Translations under genes and position numbers: made by a program
Notes under the pieces: model-generated
Databases searched by the model: none
What the model was told of the DNA's origin: nothing
Seen by the model: only the letters and a program-made list of their open reading frames with translations
Assembly: GCA_038400315.1 (NCBI GenBank)
Contig: CP151667.1
Coordinates: 3,173,174 to 3,237,173 of the forward strand
Length of the DNA stretch: 64,000 nucleotides
From: Isosphaeraceae bacterium EP7
Lineage (GTDB): Bacteria > Planctomycetota > Planctomycetia > Isosphaerales > Isosphaeraceae
Reading direction: 5' to 3'
Shown: one piece after another, positions 17,511 through 25,720 of the stretch
Numbering within the stretch: the first letter of the stretch is position 1
Layout: each line of letters starts with the position of its first letter

Positions 17511-17801
17511 ATGCCCCAGCCCGCAGCCCGCGTCGGCGACATGCACGTCTGCGCCCTGGTCACCGTCCTGGTCCCGCACGTCGGCGGCCCCATCCTGCCG
17601 CCCGGCGGGCTCCCCGTCCTCATCGGCGGCCTGCCCGCCGCACGCGTGGGCGACATGGCCGTCTGCGTCGGGCCCCCCGACGTCATCGTCCTGGGCAGCT
17701 TCACCGTCCTCATCGGCGGCCTGCCCGCCGCACGCATGGGCGACCTCACCGCGCACGGCGGCGTCATCGCCATGGGCTATCCGACCGTCCTCATCAACTG
17801 A
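17511..17801 (+). CDS. PAAR spike-tip protein
   Basis: PAAR proteins sharpen the VgrG spike and often bind zinc at the tip. The 96-residue protein is a bare PAAR domain with three pseudo-repeats: AARVGDMHVC, AARVGDMAVCVGPPD and AARMGDLTAHGGVIAMG, separated by GGLPVLIGG and FTVLIGG strands. The final AMGYPTVLIN is the usual PAAR ending. There is no N- or C-terminal effector extension. Two of the repeats are nearly identical at the DNA level (see 17614-17744). It follows the DUF6931-like gene by 3 bases and precedes clpV by 79 bases. Confidence 0.93.
   Translation: MPQPAARVGDMHVCALVTVLVPHVGGPILPPGGLPVLIGGLPAARVGDMAVCVGPPDVIVLGSFTVLIGGLPAARMGDLTAHGGVIAMGYPTVLIN
17614..17744 (+). repeat. 41-base direct repeat inside the PAAR gene
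   Basis: Bases 17614-17654 and 17704-17744 differ at one position only, with a period of 90 bases (30 codons). Each copy encodes VLIGGLPAAR followed by V or M and then GD. PAAR pseudo-repeats normally diverge, so the near identity points to recent duplication or gene conversion. Confidence 0.85.
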
Positions 17802-17880
17802 TCCGCCCGCCGGGAGCCCTCGGACCTCCTCCGCGAGTCAAGTCGGCCACGTCCCCCCATCGAACCCGCAGGAACGCCCC

Positions 17881-20520
17881 ATGGCCCTCGACTCAGGCGC
17901 ACTCATCAGGACCCTCAACACGGCCAGCCGCGACGCCCTGATGGACGCCGCCAACCGCTGCCTGGTGCGCACCAATCGGAGCGTCGAGGTCGAGCACTGG
18001 CTCTCGGCCCTCGTCGATGGCCCCGACGCCGACGTCCCGCGCATCCTCCGCTATTTCGACATCAGCCCCGCCCACCTCGGCCGGGACATCAACCGCGCCC
18101 TCGACGCCCTGCGCACCGGCAACGACCGCACACCCGCGCTGGCCGAGCCCATCGCCGACCTCATCCGCGAGGCCTGGCTCCTCGCCTCCGTCCAGTTCGG
18201 CCTCGCCAAGGTCCGCACCGGCACGCTCTTGCTGGCCCTGGTCTCCGACCCCGCGCTCGCTCGGCTGGCACGCGGGATCTCGCCCGAGCTCGCCAAGGTC
18301 TCGCCCGAGGCGCTCGCCGGCAACTTCCTCAAGATCGTCGCCGGCTCCCCCGAGGACGAGTCGCCCGCCGATGCCGGCAGGGCCTCGTCGCCCTCGACGG
18401 CCGACGCGACTTCCCCGATGTCGACCAAGTCGCCGGCGCTTGACCAGTACACCGTCGACCTCACCGCCAGGGCACGCGCCGGCAAGATCGACCCGGTGCT
18501 GGGGCGTGACTCCGAGGTCCGCCAGATGGTCGATATCCTCATCCGCAGGCGCCAGAATAACCCGATCCTCACCGGCGAGGCGGGCGTCGGCAAGACCGCT
18601 GTCGTCGAGGGGTTCGCCCGCAGGATCGCCGCCGGTGATGTTCCCCCGGCGCTCGCCAACGTCTCCCTGCGCACGCTCGACCTCGGCCTCTTGCAGGCCG
18701 GCGCCGGCGTGAAGGGGGAGTTCGAGAATCGCCTGAAGCAGGTCATCGAGGAGGTGAAGGCATCAACCGTCCCCATCATCCTCTTCATCGACGAGGCCCA
18801 CACCCTCATCGGAGCTGGCGGGCAGGCCGGCCAGAATGACGCGGCGAACTTGCTGAAGCCCGCGCTCGCCCGCGGCGACCTCCGCACGATCGCCGCGACG
18901 ACCTGGGCCGAATACAAGAAATACTTCGAGAAGGACGCCGCGCTCGCCCGCAGGTTCCAGGTCGTCAAGGTCGAGGAGCCCGCCGAAGACCGGGCCATCG
19001 AGATGATGCGCGGGATTACCGGCATGCTCGAAGCCCACCACGGCGTACGCATCCTGGACGAGGCCGTCGAGGCGTCGGTCAAGTTCTCCGCCAGGTACAT
19101 CCCCGGCCGACAGCTCCCGGATAAGTCCGTCAGCCTGCTGGACACCGCCTGCGCCCGAGTCGCCATCAGCCAGGGGGCCATCCCGCCCGCCGTCGAGGAC
19201 GCCCGCCGTCGGATCGAGGTCCTCGACGTCGAGATCGGCATCCTCCGCCGCGAGGCCGCTTCGGGCGCCCCCCACGTCGATCGCCTCGCCGAGCGTGACG
19301 AGGACCTCGAAGCCGCGAAGGCCCGCCTCGCCGCCCTCGAAGCACGCTGGGAGGCCGAGAAAACAGTCGTCGCCCGCGTCCGCGCCCTCCGCGAACAGAT
19401 CGAGGCCCGCCACGCGCAAGGGCAGGGGGATGACGCCGCCCTCGCCGATCTCGAGGCCGCCACCGCCGAGTTGCGTGCGCTCCAGGGCGAGTCCCCCCTG
19501 ATGCACACCTGCGTCGACGGCCAGGCCATCGCCGAGGTCGTCGCCGGCTGGACCGGCATCCCCGTCGGCAAGATGCTGGCCGATGAAATTCACACGCTCT
19601 TGAACCTTCAGGATCGCCTCGGCGAGCGAGTCATCGGCCAGGCCCACGCCCTGCACGCGATCGCCCAGCGGGTGCGCACGTCGCGGGCCAACCTCACCGA
19701 CCCCCGCCGCCCCGTGGGCGTCTTCCTCCTCGTCGGCCCCAGCGGCGTGGGCAAGACCGAGACCGCACTGGCCCTGGCCGACGCCCTGTATGGCGGCGAG
19801 CGGAACCTCGTCACCATCAACATGAGCGAGTATCAGGAGTCGCACACCGTCTCGGGACTGAAGGGCTCGCCCCCCGGCTACGTGGGCTATGGGGAAGGGG
19901 GGGTGCTCACCGAGGCCGTGCGCCGCAAGCCGTACTCTGTGGTGCTGCTCGACGAAGTCGAGAAAGCCCACCCGGACGTCATGGAACTCTTCTTCCAGGT
20001 CTTCGACAAGGGGCTCCTCGAGGACGGCGAGGGCCGCGCGATCGACTTCAAGAACACGATCATCCTCCTGACCTCCAACGTCGGAACCGCCACCGTCATG
20101 GCCCTCTGCGCCGACCCCGAGACCGCCCCAGACCCCGGCCCGCTCGCCGAATCGATCCGCCCCGACCTGCTCAAGGCCTTCCCTCCCGCGCTCCTGGGCC
20201 GGATGATCACCGTGCCGTATTACCCCATCTCCGACGACGTGATGCGCCGGATCATCGGCCTTCAGCTCGGCCACATCGCCGCCCGACTGAAAAAGAACCA
20301 CAAGTCGACCTTTACCTATTCCGACGCCCTCATCGACGCCGTCGCCGCCCGCTGCCTCGAAGTGGACAGTGGCGCCCGCAACGTCGACCACATCCTGACC
20401 CGGTCCCTCCTTCCCGAGCTCTCCGAGGCCATCCTCGCCCGCATGGCATCCGGCCAATCCACCACGAGTGTCAATGCAACCCTTGACTCCGACGGGAAGT
20501 TCACCTACGAGATCGCCTGA
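17881..20520 (+). CDS. clpV: T6SS ATPase ClpV (TssH)
   Basis: ClpV is the AAA+ unfoldase that disassembles contracted sheaths. The 879-residue protein has a ClpN domain (about 1-150, RTLNTASRDALMDAANRC), then the first AAA module with Walker A GEAGVGKT near 232 and Walker B ILFIDEAHTLIGAGG. A coiled-coil middle region follows (about 440-540), then a second module with GPSGVGKT near 619 and VVLLDEVEKAHPDV. VAGWTGIPVGKM precedes the second module, and PPGYVGYGEGGVLTEAVRR is the pore region. FPPALLGRM and the C-terminal ARNVDHILTRSLLPELSEAI are typical. It ends the recognisable T6SS run. Confidence 0.95.
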   Translation: MALDSGALIRTLNTASRDALMDAANRCLVRTNRSVEVEHWLSALVDGPDADVPRILRYFDISPAHLGRDINRALDALRTGNDRTPALAEPIADLIREAWLLASVQFGLAKVRTGTLLLALVSDPALARLARGISPELAKVSPEALAGNFLKIVAGSPEDESPADAGRASSPSTADATSPMSTKSPALDQYTVDLTARARAGKIDPVLGRDSEVRQMVDILIRRRQNNPILTGEAGVGKTAVVEGFARRIAAGDVPPALANVSLRTLDLGLLQAGAGVKGEFENRLKQVIEEVKASTVPIILFIDEAHTLIGAGGQAGQNDAANLLKPALARGDLRTIAATTWAEYKKYFEKDAALARRFQVVKVEEPAEDRAIEMMRGITGMLEAHHGVRILDEAVEASVKFSARYIPGRQLPDKSVSLLDTACARVAISQGAIPPAVEDARRRIEVLDVEIGILRREAASGAPHVDRLAERDEDLEAAKARLAALEARWEAEKTVVARVRALREQIEARHAQGQGDDAALADLEAATAELRALQGESPLMHTCVDGQAIAEVVAGWTGIPVGKMLADEIHTLLNLQDRLGERVIGQAHALHAIAQRVRTSRANLTDPRRPVGVFLLVGPSGVGKTETALALADALYGGERNLVTINMSEYQESHTVSGLKGSPPGYVGYGEGGVLTEAVRRKPYSVVLLDEVEKAHPDVMELFFQVFDKGLLEDGEGRAIDFKNTIILLTSNVGTATVMALCADPETAPDPGPLAESIRPDLLKAFPPALLGRMITVPYYPISDDVMRRIIGLQLGHIAARLKKNHKSTFTYSDALIDAVAARCLEVDSGARNVDHILTRSLLPELSEAILARMASGQSTTSVNATLDSDGKFTYEIA

Positions 20521-20697
20521 GGGAAGCAGCGAGATGCAGGCCGGCTCGAAACGGTCCCGGCCCTTCGGAGATCCGACCTGCTTTTTTGCCCCGGGCCGTC
20601 GAGCGGTATCGACCATGAGGAACGGCACGACCACAAGCGCAAGCGGACCCTCGCCTCGATCGAGGAGCTGCGCGAGTTCATCCACGTCGTCGCCCTG

Positions 20698-20958
20698 ATG
20701 CGGCTATACGACTCGCCCGACCTCCACGGGGTCGGGCACATCCCCTCTCGCAACATCATCAAACTCGATCATACCTACTTATCAAAGTGCCCCCAGATGC
20801 TCGCGGTGATCGGCAACCTGGCCCCGATCGACTCGCGAGGCGCCGCCGGCGACTCGATCCTGCGGGCCGTCTTCGAGGTCGAACTGCTCGCCAGCGCCAT
20901 CACCACCAAGCTCCAATCCAAGGTAGAATCGGTGCGGTCGGCCACAACGCCCGGCTGA
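20698..20958 (+). CDS. Hypothetical fragment downstream of clpV
   Basis: The frame of clpV stays open from just after its stop (20521) to 20958. From about 20605 it reads as plausible protein (HEERHDHKRKRTLASIEELR, then MRLYDSPDLHGVGHIPSRN, and FEVELLASAITTKLQSKV). The only ATG in this frame that could start it is at 20698, giving 86 residues and leaving protein-like sequence upstream unused. It is therefore either a small gene with an unrecognised start or the 3' remnant of a larger one. I do not recognise the family. Confidence 0.35.
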   Translation: MRLYDSPDLHGVGHIPSRNIIKLDHTYLSKCPQMLAVIGNLAPIDSRGAAGDSILRAVFEVELLASAITTKLQSKVESVRSATTPG

Positions 20959-21033
20959 TCTTCGGGAACGTCCCCCGAGGTCGACGCCGTGGCCGCCCGC
21001 CACCGCGAGCTTCCACCCATGCGCATCATCATT

Positions 21034-22443
21034 ATGTCTCAAATTCGACGTTCCGACCTCGCCGTCCTTCTCCTGCCGGCCGCAGTGCTCTTCGCAACCA
21101 TTTCGCCGCCAATCGCCAGGGCGCAAGCCCCTTCCAGCTACGACCAGATCGCCCCCGTGCTGCTGGGCAAGGAGGCGTTCAAAGATCGGATGGCCAAGGA
21201 CAAGGCCGACAAGGCGGCCGTGATGGCCCGCCAGCAGGACCTTCTGAAGGCCCGATACGACCTCGCATCGAAGCCCCATCAAACCTCCAAGATGACACGC
21301 GGCAAGCCGATCCAGGTCGGCCCGGCCGCCAGGCTTCCGCAGGGCCTGACCTGGGACCAGCTCGCCGCGATGCCCTCGGCCGAGATCCGCGAGAAGGGCC
21401 TGTTTCCCGCGGGCTTCCTCCCCCTGCCGCACCCCAAGCATGAGGTGGGCGGCATGCTGTTCTCGCAGGTCGAGATCAAGGCGTTGCCTCGGCTGGAGCG
21501 GTTCGACCTCGACTTCGACCTGCCCGACCACTTCCTCCCCGAGTTCCCGCCAGCCATGTTCCTGACCTCCCGCACCGACCTGGGCGACGTCTCCCAGGGG
21601 AAGGTCGTGACCGTCGAGAACTTCCAGGAGATCTTCGCCGGGATCCTCAACGCCAAGGACCTGGAGGGGCTGCGGCTCCTGGTGACGCAGTTCCCGCAGC
21701 AGCAGTTCAACGCCACGGCCGACCGCAAGACCGAGAGCCCGCTCGGCATGCAGGGGGTCTCCTGCTTCGACTGCCACGTCAACGGCCACACCTCGGCCGC
21801 GACCCACCTCGCCGGCGACATCCGCCCGCAGTCGCACCGCCGGCGGATCGACACAACCAGCCTCCGAGGCGTGAACATCCAGCGACTCTTCGGCTCCCAG
21901 AGGGCCCTGAAGACGATTGAGGACTTCACCGAGTTCGAGCAGCGCGGGGCCTACTTCGACGGCGACCACGTCTCCGCGGCGGCCAAGGGGGTGAATCCCC
22001 TGGAGCGGGGCAGCCAGGTCCACTTCATGTCCGAAGTGCAGGAGCTGCTCGACTTCCCGCCCGCGCCGGACCTGAACGTCTTCGGCAAGCTCGACCCCGC
22101 CAAATTTGGGGCCGATTCCCCGGAGATGCGAGGCCAGACACTCTTCAGCGGCAAGGCCCAGTGCGCGACCTGCCACCCCGCCCCCTACTACACCGACAAC
22201 CTGATGCACGACCTGAAGGTCGACCGCTTCTACAAGACCCAGACCATCAACGGCCTCGTCGCCACCAGCCAGGGGCCCATCAAGTCGTTCCCCCTGCGAG
22301 GCATCAAGGAGTCTCCCCCTTACCTCCACGACGGCCGCTTGCTCACGCTGGAAGACACCGTCGAGTTCTTCAACCTGATCCTCGAATTGAAGCTGAACGC
22401 CCAGGAGAAGGCCGACCTCGTCGCCTTCATGCTCCAGCTCTGA
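21034..22443 (+). CDS. Secreted di-heme c-type cytochrome
   Basis: The product, 469 residues from ATG 21034 (MSQIRRSD; ATG 21019 is also possible), has a signal peptide ending ATISPPIARAQA. It carries two heme c sites, CFDCH at about 244-248 and CATCH at about 377-381. The second lies in the context PEMRGQTLFSGKAQCATCHP that is usual in MauG/cytochrome c peroxidase-type C-terminal domains, and the protein ends with KSFPLRGIKESPPYLHDGR, LEDTVEFFNLIL and a last helix. These are features of the bacterial di-heme peroxidase superfamily, although the N-terminal heme domain is diverged. A periplasmic oxidoreductase or peroxidase role is likely; the substrate is unknown. A hairpin with a T run follows. 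Confidence 0.8.
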   Translation: MSQIRRSDLAVLLLPAAVLFATISPPIARAQAPSSYDQIAPVLLGKEAFKDRMAKDKADKAAVMARQQDLLKARYDLASKPHQTSKMTRGKPIQVGPAARLPQGLTWDQLAAMPSAEIREKGLFPAGFLPLPHPKHEVGGMLFSQVEIKALPRLERFDLDFDLPDHFLPEFPPAMFLTSRTDLGDVSQGKVVTVENFQEIFAGILNAKDLEGLRLLVTQFPQQQFNATADRKTESPLGMQGVSCFDCHVNGHTSAATHLAGDIRPQSHRRRIDTTSLRGVNIQRLFGSQRALKTIEDFTEFEQRGAYFDGDHVSAAAKGVNPLERGSQVHFMSEVQELLDFPPAPDLNVFGKLDPAKFGADSPEMRGQTLFSGKAQCATCHPAPYYTDNLMHDLKVDRFYKTQTINGLVATSQGPIKSFPLRGIKESPPYLHDGRLLTLEDTVEFFNLILELKLNAQEKADLVAFMLQL

Positions 22444-22455
22444 TCCGTCGATCGA

Positions 22456-22492
22456 GGGGCGGCCGCTCGAACGTCGGCCGCCCCCCCTTTTC
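22456..22492 (+). terminator. Rho-independent terminator of the cytochrome gene
   Basis: GGGGCGGCCG (22456-22465) pairs perfectly with CGGCCGCCCC (22475-22484) and is followed by CCCTTTTC. It lies 13 bases after the stop codon, in the short gap between convergent genes. Confidence 0.7.
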
Positions 22493-22496
22493 AAGC

Positions 22497-24776
22497 TTAC
22501 TTCGCGCCGTCGTCGAGCCTCTTCGCCGTCTTCTCGGCCCCATCATGGCGCAAGATGATGTGCGTGACCTCGCCCCGTTCATCCTTCACGAACGTGACCA
22601 GATCGTCGGCGGTCGGCTTGAGGAAGAACGAGGTCTCCGACTCCGGGAAGACCTCGGTCTTGCCCTCGTCGGTCGCCTGGGCCATGAGCCGATCCCCATC
22701 GCGGGTGATCGTCAGGATCTCATGCTTGCCCATCTCATAGCGGCCGATGTAGGCGTCGTAGAGTTTTGGATCAACCTTGGCCACCTTGTGGACCGCGGCG
22801 CCGATGGCCTTCAACGCTCCCTTGCCGGCCAACAGGTAAGCGTTCAAGATGTTGTCGAACTTCTGAGCGTCGTCGTTGTTCACGAGGAAGACGTAACCGA
22901 TGCCCTTCTCTCGATCCATCACCGACTTGCTGGTGAACCCCGTGTTCCTCCCCCCGTGCCCGTAATGGACCCCTTGCGGCGTCTCCTCGATCGCGACACC
23001 CAGGCCCCACGACGAATTCACGCGATCCGGGACCTTCACCTGGGGGCGGAGCATCTCCTTCGAGGTCGCTTCTTCCAGCCCTTTGCCCTGGACCACGGCG
23101 ATCAGGAACTTGGCATATTCCCCGGCGGAGACATGCAGGCTCGCCGCCATGTTCGGCTGGTCGGGCTTCCCTTTCGACAGCGGCGACCTGCCGCCGTGGC
23201 CGGTCGCGGTCATCCGCGCCACGTCGTCGGTCCAGATGAGCGAGGCGTGCTCGATGCCCAGCGGCGTGAAGACGTCCTCGCGGCAGAGGTCGACCAGCGT
23301 GCGGCCGGTGAGCTTCTCGACGACCTTGCCGAGATAGACGAATCCCTCGCCCGAGTAGGAGACCTCGGTGCCCGGGGTGAACTTGATGTCGAGCTTGCCT
23401 GTCCGCCAGTTCGGGAACCCGGTCCGGTGGGTCAGGACCATCCGGGCCGTGATGAGCTTGTAGCGGTCGTCGTGGGCGATATCCTCGTAAGGCAGATACG
23501 TATGCAGCGGCGTGTCGAGGTCGAGAACGCCCCGGTCCACCAGTCGCATCACGATGTAGGCGAAGACGGGCTTCGTCATCGACGCCGCCTCGAACACCGT
23601 GTCATCCGCGACCGGCTCGGCGCTCGCCGCGTTCTTGACGCCGAACCCCCGATGGTAAACGATCTTCGAATCCTTGATGACGGCGACCGAGATCCCGGGC
23701 ACGGAGTAATAATCCAGGTAGGCCGACATCACACGATCGAGCTCCTCGGCATTGAAGGGCTCGGAGCCGCGGAGCACCCCTTCCTCGCCGATGAGGCCGG
23801 GCCAGGGCACGGGCGTGACGTGCAGCGGGGGCACCTCAGCGACCTTGCCCTCCTCGACTTCGATCGCGACGCTCGCGTCCGTCTTCACTCGGACGTCCGC
23901 CGAGTCGACCGGCCGAATGACAAAAGAACCAATGGGAACGTCCGACGCCTTGTAAGCCCCGGACGGGTCGACGATGCCCTCGACCGCGAGATGCGGAAAC
24001 CGGGTCGACCGGGCCAGCACGTGGGAGGGGAGTGCCGAGGCCGACGCTTCCTCCCATGAAATCCGGCCGGAGATCTCGCCGAATTTCGTGTCGGGCCCGA
24101 CGAGCAGGACTTCGCCGCACCGGTCGGGCTGGTCGAGCTTCTGCGTCCCGGTCCCCCAGGAGAGCCACGAGAACGAGCCGTCCTCGTCTTTATCCGCAAC
24201 CGAGACGTCGAAGCCGATCGTCCGCTCGGGACTGAGATCGACGGCCACCTCGATTCGCCACTCGTACACAATCCGTGAATCGGCGCGGACCACGGTCACC
24301 TTCATCGTCTTGTCGGTGACCTCCGGGGGCCCGACGACCATGTTCTCCTTCCCGTACCGGGCATACTGGATGAGCCGAGGGCCGGTCGCGGCATGGGTCG
24401 CATCGAGGAACAACTCGCAGCTATCCTGGCTGTTCCAGGTCGGCTTGCCGGGCCCGTCCGCGATGACCGAGTCGTCTTTCACTTCCACGGCGACATAGAT
24501 TGCGTGCTCTTGCGCGTCGTAGGCGATGCGGAACGTGGCGGCCAGGTCGGCCTCGCCCTTGAGCGTGTCGCCGTCCTCCACCCGCGCGATGGGCTGCGCC
24601 TTCAGGCCCGCGGGCCAGTCGGAAAGGTTGCCGTCGACGACGATCCCGCGTGCCGGGTACGCCACGGCGACTGCCCCGTTGTGGCCGAACGAGCGGCCCG
24701 GTGCGATCAGGGTCGCCAGCGCGAGAAACACGGCAAACCTGCCGCCGATGGAACGAGAGCCAGCATCGATGCCCAT
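22497..24776 (-). CDS. CBM9-like domain fused to class C beta-lactamase-type serine hydrolase
   Basis: The 759-residue protein has a signal peptide (FAVFLALATLIAPGRSFG). Residues about 40-225 resemble a family 9 carbohydrate-binding/DOMON-like domain (GIVVDGNLSDWPAGLKA, HAIYVAVEVKDDSV, CELFLDATHA, YEWRIEVAV). A linker with a carboxypeptidase-regulatory-like segment follows (about 235-310). The beta-lactamase/PBP4*-type hydrolase occupies about 340-650, with nucleophile motif SMTK at 399-402, Y474 in SYSGEG as the second-motif Tyr, and HGG at 607-609 in YGHGGRNTGF in place of KTG. The last 90 residues resemble the lipocalin-like tail of such esterases. It probably hydrolyses an ester or peptide at a glycan surface; resistance to beta-lactams is not implied. 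ATG 24776 directly precedes the signal peptide. Confidence 0.85.
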   Translation of the reverse strand: MGIDAGSRSIGGRFAVFLALATLIAPGRSFGHNGAVAVAYPARGIVVDGNLSDWPAGLKAQPIARVEDGDTLKGEADLAATFRIAYDAQEHAIYVAVEVKDDSVIADGPGKPTWNSQDSCELFLDATHAATGPRLIQYARYGKENMVVGPPEVTDKTMKVTVVRADSRIVYEWRIEVAVDLSPERTIGFDVSVADKDEDGSFSWLSWGTGTQKLDQPDRCGEVLLVGPDTKFGEISGRISWEEASASALPSHVLARSTRFPHLAVEGIVDPSGAYKASDVPIGSFVIRPVDSADVRVKTDASVAIEVEEGKVAEVPPLHVTPVPWPGLIGEEGVLRGSEPFNAEELDRVMSAYLDYYSVPGISVAVIKDSKIVYHRGFGVKNAASAEPVADDTVFEAASMTKPVFAYIVMRLVDRGVLDLDTPLHTYLPYEDIAHDDRYKLITARMVLTHRTGFPNWRTGKLDIKFTPGTEVSYSGEGFVYLGKVVEKLTGRTLVDLCREDVFTPLGIEHASLIWTDDVARMTATGHGGRSPLSKGKPDQPNMAASLHVSAGEYAKFLIAVVQGKGLEEATSKEMLRPQVKVPDRVNSSWGLGVAIEETPQGVHYGHGGRNTGFTSKSVMDREKGIGYVFLVNNDDAQKFDNILNAYLLAGKGALKAIGAAVHKVAKVDPKLYDAYIGRYEMGKHEILTITRDGDRLMAQATDEGKTEVFPESETSFFLKPTADDLVTFVKDERGEVTHIILRHDGAEKTAKRLDDGAK

Positions 24777-25093
24777 GAAGTTCACCCCCGATGGATCGAG
24801 GTCGCGCGGGCCGGAATCGGCCGTCGCGGCGCCTCGATCGGTCGTACCCTGGATCTTCGCGGGGGCCGGCCCCGGCCGTGACGCCCCCACGCAACACTCC
24901 ACACCAGTCCGGCGTCGACTTGAACGAAAATTCCGGCTTCGGCCCCGGAGCCCGGTATTCACGCCCCGCCGAGATTTCCCGTCCAATCACGGCTCACGCC
25001 GATCGAACGACCTGGAACCGCCCTTGATCGTCTCGCGGAATTTCTATTCAAGCCGCCTCTCGGGGCCTGTGTATCACCTGGGAGGATCGAGCG
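24777..25093. other. Divergent intergenic region
   Basis: This 317-base gap separates the serine hydrolase (leftward) from the ECF sigma gene (rightward) and must hold both promoters. On the plus strand TTGATC and TATTCA occur 15 bases apart around 25024-25050, a poor sigma70 match. I could not find a convincing ECF-type GGAAC/CGTC pair at 16-17 bases. GGGAGGA ahead of 25094 is the ribosome-binding site of the sigma gene. Confidence 0.4.
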
Positions 25094-25720
25094 ATGGACG
25101 AAGCACCAAGCACACGACCGAGCCTCCTGATCCGCCTGAGAAACCCCGCTGACGAGCGGGCCTGGGCCGAGTTCACCGAGATTTACGGCCCCCTGGTCCA
25201 TCAGTTGGCTCGGCGGCGGGGGCTCCAGGAGGCCGATGCGCAGGACCTCGTCCAGGACGTCTTCCGCGCCGTGGCCCGGGCCATCGACCGGTTCGACCCA
25301 GACCCGGGCCGGGGCTCGTTCCGGGGCTGGCTGTCGCAGATCGCCCGCAACCTGATCATCAACCTCCTGAACGCACGCCGCCGACACCCCCAGGGGTCCG
25401 GCGACACCGGCGTGCAAGACATGCTGGATCAAGTTCCCGAACCGTCCGCGGAGGACTCGGCCGACTTCGACGTCGAGCACCGGCGAAGGCTGCTCGCCTG
25501 GGCGGCGGGCCGGGTCCGGCGCGAATTCTCGGAGCTGGCCTGGCGGGCGTTCTGGCTTACCGGGGTCGAAGGGCAGCCGCCCAGGGACGTGGCCGAGGCC
25601 CTGGGGATGACCCTGGGCACGGTCTATCAATACAAGAGCCGGGCCGTCGTCCGGCTCAGGCGCGAGATCGAGCAGTTCGGCTGGACATCGGCCGAGGACT
25701 TCCTGGAGACCGATCGATGA
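25094..25720 (+). CDS. ECF RNA polymerase sigma factor
   Basis: The 208-residue protein has region 2 (AWAEFTEIYGPLVHQLARRR, then EADAQDLVQDVFRAVARAI with FRGWLSQIARNLIINLLNAR) and region 4 (WRAFWLTGVEGQPPRDVAEA, LGMTLGTVYQYKSRAVVRLR). The strong DAQDLVQDVF and GWLSQIARN motifs are standard for planctomycete ECF factors. The stop overlaps the start of the next gene (ATGA at 25717-25720), so it is coupled to the membrane kinase, which carries the anti-sigma-type zinc motif. The pair probably forms one signalling unit in which the kinase controls the sigma factor. Confidence 0.93.
   Translation: MDEAPSTRPSLLIRLRNPADERAWAEFTEIYGPLVHQLARRRGLQEADAQDLVQDVFRAVARAIDRFDPDPGRGSFRGWLSQIARNLIINLLNARRRHPQGSGDTGVQDMLDQVPEPSAEDSADFDVEHRRRLLAWAAGRVRREFSELAWRAFWLTGVEGQPPRDVAEALGMTLGTVYQYKSRAVVRLRREIEQFGWTSAEDFLETDR

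Noticed and set aside
18763-20685. 640-residue minus-strand open frame opposite clpV
   Set aside because: It is the complement of conserved AAA+ motifs on the plus strand.
22497-24776. Antibiotic resistance beta-lactamase
   Set aside because: The third motif is HGG rather than KTG and the enzyme is fused to a carbohydrate-binding-like domain; it fits the esterase/peptidase branch.
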